Assembly: GCA_023053575.1 (NCBI GenBank)
Contig: JAKZAP010000080.1
Coordinates: 1 to 64,000, forward strand
Direction of reading: 5' to 3'
Length of the DNA: 64,000 nt
DNA from: Branchinecta lynchi
Taxonomy: Eukaryota; Arthropoda; Branchiopoda; Anostraca; Branchinectidae
Below are positions 24,860 through 38,600 of the stretch, piece by piece (the stretch's first letter is position 1; each line of letters begins with the position of its first letter). Below the pieces are notes generated by a model, which saw nothing but the letters and a program-made list of their open reading frames with translations, searched no databases and had not been told where the DNA came from. The position numbers were made by a program, and so were the translations under genes.

Positions 24860-27310
24860 TGTTTTCCCACAAGGTTTGTTTCCCCACAAGGTTTGTTTCC
24901 CCACAAGGTTTGTTTTCCCACAAGGATTGTTTTATCACAAGGTTTGTTTTCCCACTGTGTTGGTTTTCCCAAGAGGTTCGCTTTCCCGCAAGGTTCGCTT
25001 TCCCGCAAGGTTGGTTTTCCCACAAGGTTTGTTTTCTCACAAGGTTTGTTTTCCCACTAGGTTTGTTTCCCCACAAGGTTTGTTTTCTCACAAGGTTTGT
25101 TTTCCCACAAGGTTTGTTTTCCCACAAGGTTTGTTTTCCCACAATGTTTGTTTTGCCACAAGGTTGGTTTTCCAGAAAGGTTTGTTTCCCCACAAGGTTG
25201 GTTTTCCCACAAGGTTTGTTTCCCCACAAGGTTTGTTTTCCCACAAGGATTGTTTTCTCACAAGGTTTGTTTTCCCACTGTGTTGGTTTTCCCAAGAGGT
25301 TCGCTTTCCCGCAAGGTTCGCTTTCCCGCAAGGTTGGTTTTCCCACAATTTTTGTTTTCTCACAAGGTTTGTTTTCCCACTAGGTTTGTTTCCCCACAAG
25401 GTTTGTTTTCTCACAAGGTTTGTTTTCCCACAAGGTTTGTTTTCCCACAAGGTTTGTTTTCCCACAAGGTTTGTTTTGCCACAAGGTTGGTTTTCCAGAA
25501 AGGTTTGTTTCCCCACAAGGTTGGTTTTCCCACAAGGTTTGTTTCCCCACAAGGATTGTTTTCTCACAAGGTTTGTTTTCCCACTGTGTTGGTTTTCCCA
25601 AGAGGTTCGCTTTCCCGCAAGGTTCGCTTTCCCGCAAGGTTGGTTTTCCCACAAGGTTTGTTTTCTCACAAGATTTGTTTTCCCACTAGGTTTGTTTCCC
25701 CACAAGGTTTGTTTTCCCACAAGGTTTGTTTCCCCACAAGGTTTGTTTTCCCACAAGGATTGTTTTCTCACAAGGTTTGTTTTCCCACTGTGTTGGTTTT
25801 CCCAAGAGGTTCGCTTTCCCGCAAGGTTCGCTTTCCCGCAAGGCTGGTTTTCCCACAAGGTTTGTTTTCTCACAAGGTTTGTTTTCCCACTAAGTTTGTT
25901 TCCCCACAAGGTTTGTTTTCTCACAAGGTTTGTTTTCCCACAAGGTTTGTTTTCCCACAAGGTTTGTTTTCCCACAAGGTTTGTTTTGCCACAAGGTTGG
26001 TTTTCCAGAAAGGTTTGTTTCCCCACAAGGTTTGTTTTCCCCAAAGGTTGGTTTTCCCGCATGGTTGGTTTTCCCACAAGGTTTGTTTTCCCACTGTGTT
26101 GGTTTTCCCAAAAGGTTCGCTTTCCCACAAGGTTGGTTTTCCCACAAGGTTGGTTTTCCCGAAAGGTTGGTTTTCCCTCAAGGTTTGTTTTCTCACAAGG
26201 TTTGTTTTCCCACTAGGTTTGTTTCCCCACAAGGTTTGTTTTCTCACAAGGTTTGTTTTCCCACAATTTTGTTTCCCCACAAGGTTTGTTTCCCCACAAG
26301 GTTTGTTTTCCCACAAGGATTGTTTTATCACAAGGTTTGTTTTCCCACTGTGTTGGTTTTCCCAAGAGGTTCGCTTTCCCGCAAGGTTCGCTTTCCCGCA
26401 AGGTTGGTTTTCCCACAATATTTGTTTTCTCACAAGGTTTGTTTTCCCACTAGGTTTGTTTCCCCACAAGGTTTGTTTTCTCACAAGGTTTGTTTTCCCA
26501 CAAGGTTTGTTTTCCCACAAGGTTTGTTTTCCCACAATGTTTGTTTTGCCACAAGGTTGGTTTTCCAGAAAGGTTTGTTTCCCCACAAGGTTGGTTTTCC
26601 CACAAGGTTTGTTTCCCCACAAGGTTTGTTTTCCCACAAGGATTGTTTTCTCACAAGGTTTGTTTTCCCACTGTGTTGGTTTTCCCAAGAGGTTCGCTTT
26701 CCCGCAAGGTTCGCTTTCCCGCAAGGTTGGTTTTCCCACAAGGTTTGTTTTCTCACAAGGTTTGTTTTCCCACTAGGTTTGTTTCCCCACAAGGTTTGTT
26801 TTCTCACAAGGTTTGTTTTCCCACAAGGTTTGTTTTCCCACAAGGTTTGTTTTCCCACAAGGTTTGTTTTGCCACAAGGTTGGTTTTCCAGAAAGGTTTG
26901 TTTCCCCACAAGGTTGGTTTTCCCACAAGGTTTGTTTCCCCACAAGGATTGTTTTCTCACAAGGTTTGTTTTCCCACTGTGTTGGTTTTCCCAAGAGGTT
27001 CGCTTTCCCGCAAGGTTCGCTTTCCCGCAAGGTTGGTTTTCCCACAAGGTTTGTTTTCTCACAAGGTTTGTTTTCCCACTAGGTTTGTTTCCCCACAAGG
27101 TTTGTTTTCCCACAAGGTTTGTTTCCCCACAAGGTTTGTTTTCCCACAAGGATTGTTTTCTCACAAGGTTTGTTTTCCCACTGTGTTGGTTTTCCCAAGA
27201 GGTTCGCTTTCCCGCAAGGTTCGCTTTCCCGCAAGGCTGGTTTTCCCACAAGGTTTGTTTTCTCACAAGGTTTGTTTTCCCACTAGGTTTGTGTCCCCAC
27301 AAGGTTTGTT
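24860..27310 (+). repeat. HOR, offset 1393 bp
   Basis: Copies at about 24860-25920 and 26253-27310. The TTTTGCCACAAGG and TTCCAGAAAGG monomers at about 25153-25180 recur at about 26546-26573, exactly 1393 bp on (82 monomers minus one base). Confidence 0.85.
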
Positions 27311-28289
27311 TTCTCACAAGGTTTGTTTTCCCACAAGGTTGTTTTCCCACAAGGATTGTTTTCTCACAAGGTTTGTTTTCCCACTGTGTTGGTTTTCCCA
27401 AGAGGTTCGCTTTCCCGCAAGGTTGGCTTTCCCGCAAGGTTGGTTTTCCCACAAGGTTTGTTTTCTCACAAGGTTTGTTTTCCCACTAGGTTTGTTTCCC
27501 CACAAGGTTGGTTTTCCCACAAGGTTGGTTTTCCCGCAGGGTTGCTTTCCCCATAAGGTTGGTTTTCCCACAAGGTTTGTTTTCTCACAAGGTTTGTTTT
27601 CCCACTAGGTTGTTTTTCCCACTAGGTTGGTTTTCCCACAAGGTTTGTTTTCCCACAAGCTTTGTTTTCCCCCAAGGTTGTTTTTCCCACTAGGTTGGTT
27701 TTCCCACAAGGTTTGTTTTCCCACAAGCTTTGTTTTCCCCCAAGGTTTGTTTTCCCACTAGGTTTGTTTCCCCACAAGGTTTGTTTTCTCACAAGGTTTG
27801 TTTTCCCACAAGGTTTATTTCCCCACAAGGTTTGTTTCCCCACAAGGTTTGTTTTCCCACAAGGATTGTTTTCTCACAAGGTTTGTTTTCCCACTGTGTT
27901 GGTTTTCCCAAGAGGTTCGCTTTCCCGCAAGGTTCGCTTTCCCGCAAGGTTGGTTTTCCCACAAGGTTTGTTTTCTCACAAGGTTTGTTTTCCCACTAGG
28001 TTTGTTTCCCCACAAGGTTGGTTTTCCCACAAGGTTGGTTTTCCCGCAGGGTTGCTTTCCCCATAAGGTTGGTTTTCCCACAAGGTTTGTTTTCTCACAA
28101 GGTTTGTTTTCCCACTAGGTTGTTTTTCCCACAAGGTTGATTTTCCCACAGCGTTAGTTTTCTCACAAGGTTGGTTTTCCCACAAGGTTTGTTTCCCCAC
28201 AAGGTTGGTTTTCCCACAAGGTTTGTTTTCCCACTGTGTTGGTTTTCCCAAAAGGTTCGCTTTCCCAAAAGGTTGTTTTTCCCACAAGG

Positions 28290-29869
28290 TTGGTTCTTCC
28301 ACAAGGTTGGTTTTCCCGCAGGGTTGCTTTCCCCATAAGGTTGGTTTCCCCAAAAGGTTCGCTTTCCCGCAAGGCTGGTTTTCCCACAAGGTTTGTTTCC
28401 CCACAATGTTTGTTTTCTCACAAGGTTTGTTTTCCCACAAGGTTGGTTTTCCCGAAAGGTTTGTTTCCCCACAAGGTTGGTTTTCCCACAAGGCTGTTTT
28501 TCCCGCAGGGTTTGTTTTCCCACAAGGTTAGTTTTCCCGCAAGGTTTGTTTTCCCACAAGGTTAGTTTTCCCACAAGGTTTGTTTCCCCACAAGGTTTGT
28601 TTCCCCACAAGGTTTGTTTTCCCACTGTCTTGGTTTTCCCAAAAGGTTCGCTTTCCCGCAAGGCTGGTTTTCCCACAAGGTTTGTTTCCCCACAATGTTT
28701 GTTTTCTCACAAGGTTTGTTTCCCCACAAGGTTGGTTTTCCCACAAGGTTGGTTTTCCCGCAGGGTTGCTTTCCCCATAAGGTTGGTTTTCCCACAAGGT
28801 TTGTTTTCTCACAAGGTTTGTTTTCCCACTAGGTTGTTTTTCCCACTAGGTTGGTTTTCCCACAAGGTTTGTTTTCCCACAAGCTTTGTTTTCCCCCAAG
28901 GTTGTTTTTCCCACTAGGTTGGTTTTCCCACAAGGTTTGTTTTCCCAAAAGGTTGTTTTTCCCACAAGGTTGGTTCTTCCACAAGGTTGGTTTTCCCGCA
29001 GGGTTGCTTTCCCCATAAGGTTGGTTTCCCCAAAAGGTTCGCTTTCCCGCAAGGCTGGTTTTCCCACAAGGTTTGTTTCCCCACAATGTTTGTTTTCTCA
29101 CAAGGTTTGTTTTCCCACAAGGTTGGTTTTCCCGAAAGGTTTGTTTCCCCACAAGGTTTGTTTTCCCACAAGGTTTGTTTTCCCACTGTGTTGGTTTTCC
29201 CAAAAGGTTCGCTTTCCCAAAAGGTTGTTTTTCCCACAAGGTTGGTTCTTCCACAAGGTTGGTTTTCCCGCAGGGTTGCTTTCCCCATAAGGTTGGTTTC
29301 CCCAAAAGGTTCGCTTTCCCGCAAGGCTGGTTTTCCCACAAGGTTTGTTTCCCCACAATGTTTGTTTTCTCACAAGGTTTGTTTTCCCACAAGGTTGGTT
29401 TTCCCGAAAGGTTTGTTTCCCCACAAGGTTGGTTTTCCCACAAGGCTGTTTTTCCCGCAGGGTTTGTTTTCCCACAAGGTTAGTTTTCCCGCAAGGTTTG
29501 TTTTCCCACAAGGTTAGTTTTCCCACAAGGTTTGTTTCCCCACAAGGTTTGTTTCCCCACAAGGTTTGTTTTCCCACTGTCTTGGTTTTCCCAAAAGGTT
29601 CGCTTTCCCGCAAGGCTGGTTTTCCCACAAGGTTTGTTTCCCCACAATGTTTGTTTTCTCACAAGGTTTGTTTCCCCACAAGGTTGGTTTTCCCACAAGG
29701 TTGGTTTTCCCGCAGGGTTGCTTTCCCCATAAGGTTGGTTTTCCCACAAGGTTTGTTTTCTCACAAGGTTTGTTTTCCCACTAGGTTGTTTTTCCCACTA
29801 GGTTGGTTTTCCCACAAGGTTTGTTTTCCCACAAGCTTTGTTTTCCCCCAAGGTTGTTTTTCCCACTAG
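28290..29869 (+). repeat. HOR, offsets 680 and 952 bp
   Basis: The TGGTTCTTCC monomer occurs at 28291, 28971 and 29243. The spacings from the first copy, 680 and 952 bp, are exactly 40 and 56 monomers. The stretch 28393-28917 recurs at 29345-29869. Confidence 0.85.
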
Positions 29870-30379
29870 GTTGGTTTTCCCACAAGGTTTGTTTTCCCAC
29901 AAGCTTTGTTTTCCCCCAAGGTTTGTTTTCCCACTAGGTTTGTTTCCCCACAAGGTTTGTTTTCTCACAAGGTTTGTTTTCCCACAAGGTTTGTTTCCCC
30001 ACAAGGTTTGTTTCCCCACAAGGTTTGTTTTCCCACAAGAATTGTTTTCTCACAAGGTTTGTTTTCCCACTGTGTTGGTTTTCCCAAGAGGTTCGCTTTC
30101 CCGCAAGGTTCGCTTTCCCGCAAGGTTGGTTTTCCCACAAGGTTTGTTTTCTCACAAGGTTTGTTTTCCCACTAGGTTTGTTTCCCCACAAGGTTGGTTT
30201 TCCCACAAGGTTGGTTTTCCCGCAGGGTTGCTTTCCCCATAAGGTTGGTTTTCCCACAAGGTTTGTTTTCTCACAAGGTTTGTTTTCCCACTAGGTTGTT
30301 TTTCCCACAAGGTTGATTTTCCCACAGCGTTAGTTTTCTCACAAGGTTGGTTTTCCCACAAGGTTTGTTTCCCCACAAG

Positions 30380-33300
30380 GTTGGTTTTCCCGCAGGGTTT
30401 GTTTTCCCACAAGGTTAGTTTTCCCGCAAGGTTTGTTTCCCCACAAGGTTTATTTTCCCACAAGGTTTGTTTTCCCACTGTGTTGGTTTTCCCAAAAGGT
30501 TCGCTTTCCCAAAAGGTTGTTTTTCCCACAAGGTTGGTTCTTCCACAAGGTTGGTTTTCCCGCAGGGTTGCTTTCCCCATAAGGTTGGTTTCCCCAAAAG
30601 GTTCGCTTTCCCGCAAGGCTGGTTTTCCCACAAGGTTTGTTTCCCCACAATGTTTGTTTTCTCACAAGGTTTGTTTTCCCACAAGGTTGGTTTTCCCGAA
30701 AGGTTTGTTTCCCCACAAGGTTGGTTTTCCCACAAGGCTGTTTTTCCCGCAGGGTTTGTTTTCCCACAAGGTTAGTTTTCCCGCAAGGTTTGTTTTCCCA
30801 CAAGGTTAGTTTTCCCACAAGGTTTGTTTCCCCACAAGGTTTGTTTCCCCACAAGGTTTGTTTTCCCACTGTCTTGGTTTTCCCAAAAGGTTCGCTTTCC
30901 CGCAAGGCTGGTTTTCCCACAAGGTTTGTTTCCCCACAATGTTTGTTTTCTCACAAGGTTTGTTTTCCCACAAGGTTGGTTTTCCCGAAAGGTTTTTTTT
31001 CCCCACAAGGTTGGTTTTCCCAGAAGGCTGGTTTTCCCGCAGGGTTTGTTTTCCCACAAGGTTAGTTTTCCCGCAAGGTTTGTTTTCCCACAAGGTTAGT
31101 TTTCCCACAAGGTTTGTTTCCCCACAAGGTTTGTTTCCCCACAAGGTTTGTTTTCCCACAAGGATTGTTTTCTCACAAGGTTTGTTTTCCCACTGTGTTG
31201 GTTTTCCCAAGAGGTTCGCTTTCCCGCAAGGTTCGCTTTCCCGCAAGGTTGGTTTTCCCACAAGGTTTGTTTTCTCACAAGGTATGTTTTCCCACTAGGT
31301 TTGTTTCCCCACAAGGTTTGTTTTCTCACAAGGTTTGTTTTCCCACAAGGTTTGTTTTCCCACAAGGTTTGTTTCCCCACAAGGTTTGTTTCCACACAAG
31401 GTTTGTTTTCTCACAAGGTTTGTTTTCCCACAAGGTTTGTTTCCCCACAAGGTTTGTTTCCCCACAAGGTTTGTTTTCCCACAAGGATTGTTTTCTTACA
31501 AGGTTTGTTTTCCCACTGTGTTGGTTTTCCCAAAAGGTTCGCTTTCCCGCAAGGTTGGTTTTCCCCCAAGGTTGGTTTTCCCGCAGGGTTTGTTTTCCCA
31601 CAAGGTTAGTTTACCCGCAAGGTTTGTTTCCCCCCAAGGTTTGTTTTCCCACAAGGATTTTTTTCTCACAAGGTTTGTTTTCCCCTAAGGTTGGTTTTCC
31701 CGCAAGGTTGGTTTTCCCACAAGGTTTTTTTTTCCACTGTGTTGGTTTTCCCAAAAGGTTCGCTTTCCCACAAGGTTGGTTTTCCCGCAGGGTTGCTTTC
31801 CCCATAAGGTTGGTTTTCCCACAAGGTTTGTTTTCTCACAAGGTTTGTTTTCCAACTAGGTTGTTTTTCCCACTAGGTTGGTTTTCCCACAAGGTTTGTT
31901 TTCCCACAAGCTTTGTTTTCCCCCAAGGTTGGTTTTCCGGCAAGGTTGGTTTTCCCACAAGGTTTGTTTTCCCACTGTGTTTGTTTCCCCATAAGGTTTG
32001 TTTTCCCATAAGATTTGTTTTCCCACAAGGTTTGTTTTCCCATAAGGTTTGTTTTCCCACAAGGTTTGTTTTCCCACAAGGTTGGTTTTCCCGAAAGGTT
32101 TGTTTTCCCACAAGGTTTGTTTTCTCACAAGGTTTGTTTTCCCACTAGGTTTGTTTCCCCACAAGGTTTGTTTTCTCACAAGGTTTGTTTTCCCACAAGG
32201 TTTGTTTTCTCACAAGGTTTGTTTTCCCACTAGGTTTGTTTCCCCACAAGGTTTGTTTTCTCACAAGGTTTGTTTTCCCACAAGTTTTGTTTTCCCACAA
32301 GGTTTGTTTTCCCACAAGGTTTGTTTTGCCACAAGGTTGGTTTTCCAGAAAGGTTTGTTTCCCCACAAGGTTGGTTTTCCCACAAGGTTTGTTTCCCCAC
32401 AAGGTTTGTTTTCCCACAAGGATTGTTTTCTCACAAGGTTTGTTTTCCCACTGTGTTGGTTTTCCCAAGAGGTTCGCTTTCCCGCAAGGTTCGCTTTCCC
32501 GCAAGGTTGGTTTTCCCACAAGGTTTGTTTTCTCACAAGGTTTGTTTTCCCACTAGGTTTGTTTCCCCACAAGGTTTGTTTTCTCACAAGGTTTGTTTTC
32601 CCACAAGGTTTGTTTTCCCACAAGGTTTGTTTTCCCACAAGGTTTGTTTTCCCACAAGGTTTGTTTTGCCACAAGGTTGGTTTTCCAGAAAGATTTGTTT
32701 CCCCACAAGGTTGGTTTTCCCACAAGGTTTGTTTTCCCACAAGGATTGTTTTCTCACAAGGTTTGTTTTCCCACTGTGTTGGTTTTCCCAAGAGGTTCGC
32801 TTTCCCGCAAGGTTCGCTTTCCCGCAAGGTTGGTTTTCCCACAAGGTTTGTTTTCTCACAAGGTTTGTTTTCCCACTAGGTTTGTTTCCCCAAAAGGTTT
32901 GTTTTCCCACAAGGTTTGTTTCCCCACAAAGTTTGTTTTCCCACAAGGATTGTTTTCTCACAAGGTTTGTTTTCCCACTGTGTTGGTTTTCCCAAGAGGT
33001 TCGCTTTCCCGCAAGGTTCGCTTTCCCGCAAGGTTGGTTTTCCCACAAGGTTTGTTTTCTCACAAGGTTTGTTTTACCACTAGGTTTGTTTTCCCACTAG
33101 GTTTGTTTCCCCACAAGGTTTGTTTTCTCACAAGGTTTGTTTTCCCACAAGGTTTCTTTTCCCACAAGGTTTGTTTTCCCACAAGGTTTGTTTTGCCACA
33201 AGGTTGGTTTTCCAGAAAGGTTTGTTTCCCCACAAGGTTGGTTTTCCCACAAGGTTTGTTTCCCCACAAGGTTTGTTTTCCCACAAGGATTGTTTTCTCA

Positions 33301-35600
33301 CAAGGTTTGTTTTCCCACTGTGTTGCTTTTCCCAAGAGGTTCGCTTTCCCGCAAGGTTCGCTTTCCCGCAAGGTTGGTTTTCCCACAAGGTTTGTTTTCT
33401 CACAAGGTTTGTTTTCCCACTAGGTTTGTTTCCCCACAAGGTTTGTTTTCTCACAAGGTTTGTTTTCTCACAAGGTTTGTTTTCCCACAAGGTTTGTTTT
33501 CCCACAAGGATTGTTTTCTCACAAGGTTTGTTTTCCCACTTTGTTGGTTTTCCCAAGAGGTTCGCTTTCCCGCAAGGTTGGCTTTCCCGCAAGGTTGGTT
33601 TTCCCACAAGGTTTGTTTTCTCACAAGGTTTGTTTTCCCACTAGGTTTGTTTCCCCACAAGGTTGGTTTTCCCACAAGGTTGGTTTTCACGCAGGGTTGC
33701 TTTCCCCATAAGGTTGGTTTTCCCACAAGGTTTGTTTTCTCACAAGGTTTGTTTTCCCACTAGGTTGTTTTTCCCACTAGGTTGGTTTTCCCACAAGGTT
33801 TGTTTTCCCACAAGCTTTGTTTTCCCTCAAGGTTGTTTTTCCCACTAGGTTGGTTTTCCCACAAGGTTTGTTTTCCCACAAGCTTTGTTTTCCCCCAAGG
33901 TTTGTTTTTCCACTAGGTTTGTTTCCCCACAAGGTTTGTTTTCTCACAAGGTTTGTTTTCCCACAAGGTTTGTTTCCCCACAAGGTTTGTTTCCCCACAA
34001 GGTTTGTTTTCCCACAAGGATTGTTTTCTCACAAGGTTTGTTTTCCCACTGTGTTGGTTTTCCCAAGAGGTTCGCTTTCCCGCAAGGTTCGCTTTCCCGC
34101 AAGGTTGGTTTTCCCACAAGGTTTGTTTTCTCACAAGGTTTGTTTTCCCACTAGGTTTGTTTCCCCACAAGGTTGGTTTTCCCACAAGGTTGGTTTTCCC
34201 GCAGGGTTGCTTTCCCCATAAGGTTGGTTTTCCCACAAGGTTTGTTTTCTCACAAGGTTTGTTTTCCCACTAGGTTGTTTTTCCCACAAGGTTGGTTTTC
34301 CCACAGCGTTAGTTTTCTCACAAGGTTGGTTTCCCACAAGGTTTGTTTCCCCACAAGGTTGGTTTTCCCGCAGGGTTTGTTTTCCCACAAGGTTAGTTTT
34401 CCCGCAAGGTTTGTTTCCCCACAAGGTTTGTTTTCCCACAAGGTTTGTTTTCCCACTGTGTTGGTTTTCCCAAAAGGTTCGCTTTCCCAAAAGGTTGGTT
34501 TTCCCACAAGGTTGGTTCTTCCACAAGGTTGGTTTTCCCGCAGGGTTGCTTTCCCCATAAGGTTGGTTTCCCCAAAAGGTTCGTTTTCCCGCAAGGCTGG
34601 TTTTCCCACAAGGTTTGTTTCCCCACAATGTTTGTTTTCTCACAAGGTTTGTTTTCTCACAAGGTTGGTTTTCCCGAAAGGTTTGTTTCCCCACAAGGTT
34701 GGTTTTCCCACAAGGCTGGTTTTCCCGCAGGGTTTGTTTTCCCACAAGGTTAGTTTTCCCGCAAGGTTTGTTTTCCCACAAGGTTAGTTTTCCCACAAGG
34801 TTTGGTTCCCCACAAGGTTTGTTTCCCCACAAGGTTTGTTTTCCCACTGTCTTGGTTTTCCCAAAAGGTTCGCTTTCCCGCAAGGCTGGTTTTCCCACAA
34901 GGTTTGTTTCCCCACAATGTTTGTTTTCTCACAAGGTTTGTTTTCCCACAAGGTTGGTTTTCCCGAAAGGTTTTTTTCCCCCACAAGGTTGGTTTTCCCA
35001 GAAGGCTGGTTTTCCCGCAGGGTTTGTTTTCCCACAAGGTTAGTTTTCCCGCAAGGTTTGTTTTCCCACAAGGTTAGTTTTCCCACAAGGTTTGTTTCCC
35101 CACAAGGTTTGTTTCCCCACAAGGTTTGTTTTCCCACAAGGATTGTTTTCTCACAAGGTTTGTTTTCCCACTGTGTTGGTTTTCCCAAGAGGTTCGCTTT
35201 CCCGCAAGGTTCGCTTTCCCGCAAGGTTGGTTTTCCCACAAGGTTTGTTTTCTCAAAAGGTATGTTTTCCCACTAGGTTTGTTTCCCCACAAGGTTTGTT
35301 TTCTCACAAGGTTTGTTTTCCCACAAGGTTTGTTTTCCCACAAGGTTTGTTTCCCCACAAGGTTTGTTTCCCCACAAGGTTTGTTTTCTCACAAGGTTTG
35401 TTTTCCCACAAGGTTTGTTTCCCCACAAGGTTTGTTTCCCCACAAGGTTTGTTTTCCCACAAGGATTGTTTTCTTACAAGGTTTGTTTTCCCACTGTGTT
35501 GGTTTTCCCAAAAGGTTCGCTTTCCCGCAAGGTTGGTTTTCCCCCAAGGTTGGTTTTCCCGCAGGGTTTGTTTTCCCACAAGGTTAGTTTTCCCGCAAGG
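30380..35600 (+). repeat. HOR, offset 3978 bp
   Basis: The stretch about 30640-31610 recurs at 34615-35590, offset 3978 bp (exactly 234 monomers). A rare monomer with a run of T after GG lies at 30991 and 34969. Related copies reappear near 49.0-50.0 and 54.2-55.1 kb. Confidence 0.82.
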
Positions 35601-38600
35601 TTTGTTTCCCCACAAGGTTTGTTTTCCCACAAGGTTTGTTTTCCCAAAAGGTTCGCTTTCCCACAAGGTTGGTTTTCCCACAAGGTTGGTTTTCCCACAA
35701 GGCTAGTTTTCCCACAAGGTTTGTTTCCCCACAAGGTTTGTTTCCCCACAAGGTTGGTTTTCCCACAAGGATTGTTTTCTCACAAGGTTTGTTTTCCCAC
35801 TGTGTTGGTTTTCCCAAAAGGTTCGCTTTCCCGCAAGGTTTGTTTTCCCACAAGGTTAGTTTTCCCACAAGGTTTGTTTCCCCACAAGGTTTGTTTCCCC
35901 ACAAGGTTTGTTTTCCCACAAGGATTGTTTTCTCACAAGGTTTGTTTTCCCACTGTGTTGGTTTTCCCAAAAGGTTCGCTTTCCCGCAAGGTTGGTTTTC
36001 CCACAAGGTTGGTTTTCCCGCAGGGTTTGTTTCCCCATAAGGTTGTTTTTCCCACAAGGTTTGTTTTCTCACAAGGTTTGTTTTCCCACAAGGTTTGTTT
36101 TCCCACAAGGTTTGTTTTCCCACAAGGTTCGTTTTCCCGCAGGGTTTGTTTTCCCACAAGGTTAGTTTTCCCGAAAGGTTTGTTTCCCCACAAGGTTGGT
36201 TTTCCCGCAGGGTTTGTTTTCCCACAAGGTTAGTTTCCCCGCAAGGTTTGTTTCCCCCCAAGGTTTGTTTTCGCACAAGGATTGTTTTCTCACAAGGTTT
36301 GTTTTCCCACTAGGTTTGTTTCCCCACAAGGTTTGTTTTCCCACATGGTTTCTTTTCCCCCAAGGTTGGTTTTCCCGCAAGGTTGGTTTTCCCACAAGGT
36401 TTTTTTCCCACTGTGTTGGTTTTCCCAAAAGGTTCGCTTTCTCGCAAGGTTGGTTTTCCCACAAGGTTGGTTTTCCCGCAGGGTTTGTTTCCCCATAAGG
36501 TTGGTTTTCCCACAAGGTTTGTTTTCTCACAAGGTTTGTTTTCCCACAAGGTTTGTTTTCCCACAAGGTTTGTTTTCCCACAAGGTTCGTTTTCCCGCAG
36601 GGTTTGTTTTCCCACAAGGTTAGTTTTCCCGAAAGGTTTGTTTCCCCACAAGGTTGGTTTTCCCAAAAGGTTGGTTTTCCCGCAGGGTTTGTTTTCCCAC
36701 AAGCTTTGTTTTCCCCCAAGGTTGGTTTTCCCGCAAGGTTGTTTTACCCACAAGGTTTGTTTTCCCACTGTGTTGGTTTTCCCAAAAGGTTCGCTTTCCC
36801 GCAAGGTTGGTTTTCCCACAAGGTTTGTTTCCCCACAAGGTTTGTTTTCCCATAAGGTTTGTTTTCCCACAAGGTTTGTTTTCCCACAAGGTTTGTTTTC
36901 CCACAAGGTTTGTTTTCCCACAAGGTTGGTTTTCCCGCAAGGTTGGTTTTCCCACAAGGTTTGTGTTCCCACTGTGTTGGTTTTCCCAAAAGGTTCGCTT
37001 TCCCACAAGGTTGGTTTTCCCACAAGGTTGGTTTTCCCGCAGGGTTGCTTTCCCCAGAAGGTTTGTTTTCCCACAAGGTTTGTTTTCCCACAAGGTTTGT
37101 TTTCCCGAAAGATTTGTTTCCCCACAAGGTTGGTTTTCCCACAAGGTTGGTTTTCCCGCAGGGTTTATTTTCCCACAAGGTTAGTTTTCCCGCAAGGTTT
37201 GTTTTCCCACAAGGTTAGTTTTCCCACAAGGTTTGTTTCCCCACAAGGTTTGTTTCCCCACAAGGTTTGTTTTCCCACAAGGATTGTTTTCTCACAAGGT
37301 TTGTTTTCCCACTGTGTTGGTTTTCCCTAAAGGTTCGCTTTCCCGTAAGGTTGGTTTTCCCACAAGGTTGGTTTTCCCGCAGGGTTTGTTTCCCCATAAG
37401 GTTGGTTTTCCCACAAGGTTCGTTTTCCCGCAGGGTTTGTTTTCCCACAAGGTTAGTTTCCCCGAAAGGTTTGTTTCCCCACAAGGTTTGTTTTCCCACA
37501 AGGGTTGTTTTCTCACAAGGTTTGTTTTCCCACTAGGTTTGTTTCCCCACAAGGTGTGTTTTCCCACAAGGTTTGTTTTCCCCAAAGGTTGGTTTTCCCG
37601 CATGGTTGGTTTTCCCACAAGGTTTGTTTTCCCACTGTGTTGGTTTTCCCAAAATGTTCGCTTTCCCACAAGGTTGGTTTTCCCACAAGGTTGGTTTTCC
37701 CGCAGGGTTGCTTTCCCCATAAGGTTTGTTTTCCCACAAGGTTTGTTTTCCCGAAAGGTTTGTTTTCCCGCAAGGTTTGTTTTCCCACAAGGTTAGTTTT
37801 CCCACAAGGTTTGTTTCCCCACAAGGTTTGTTTCCCCACAAGGTTTGTTTTCCCACAAGGTTGGTTTTCCCACAAGGTTGGTTTTCCCGCAAGGTTGGTT
37901 TTCCCACAAGGTTTGTTTTCCCACAAGGATATTTTTCTCACAAGGTTTGTTTTCCCACTAGGTTTGTTTCCCCGCAAGGTTTGTTTTCCCACAAGGTTTG
38001 TTTTCCCACAAGGTTTGTTTTCCCACAAGGTTGGTTTTCCCGCAAGGTTGGTTTTCCCACAAGGTTTGTGTTCCCACTGTGTTGGTTTTCCCAAAAGGTT
38101 CGCTTTCCCACAAGGTTGGTTTTCCCACAAGGTTGGTTTTCCCGCAGGGTTGCTTTCCCCAGAAGGTTTGTTTTCCCACAAGGTTTGTTTTCCCACAAGG
38201 TTTGTTTTCCCGAAAGGTTTGTTTCCCCACAAGGTTGGTTTTCCCACAAGGTTGGTTTTCCCGCAGGGTTTATTTTCCCACAAGGTTAGTTTTCCCGCAA
38301 GGTTTGTTTTCCCACAAGGTTAGTTTTCCCACAAGGTTTGTTTCCCCACAAGGTTTGTTTCCCCACAAGGTTTGTTTTCCCACAAGGATTGTTTTCTCAC
38401 AAGGTTTGTTTTCCCACTGTGTTGGTTTTCCCAAAAGGTTCACTTTCCCGCAAGGTTGGTTTTCCCACAAGGTTGGTTTTCCCACAAGGCTAGTTTTCCC
38501 ACAAGGTTTGTTTCCCCACAAGGTTTGTTTCCCCACAAGGTTGGTTTTCCCACAAGGATTGTTTTCTCACAAGGTTTGTTTTCCCACTGTGTTGGTTTTC

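Noticed and set aside
24417..26216. Repeat-protein gene (for example silk- or antifreeze-like)
   Set aside because: The peptide repeat simply mirrors the DNA unit. Neighbouring frames are equally open, and there is no initiator context, signal peptide or unique terminal sequence.
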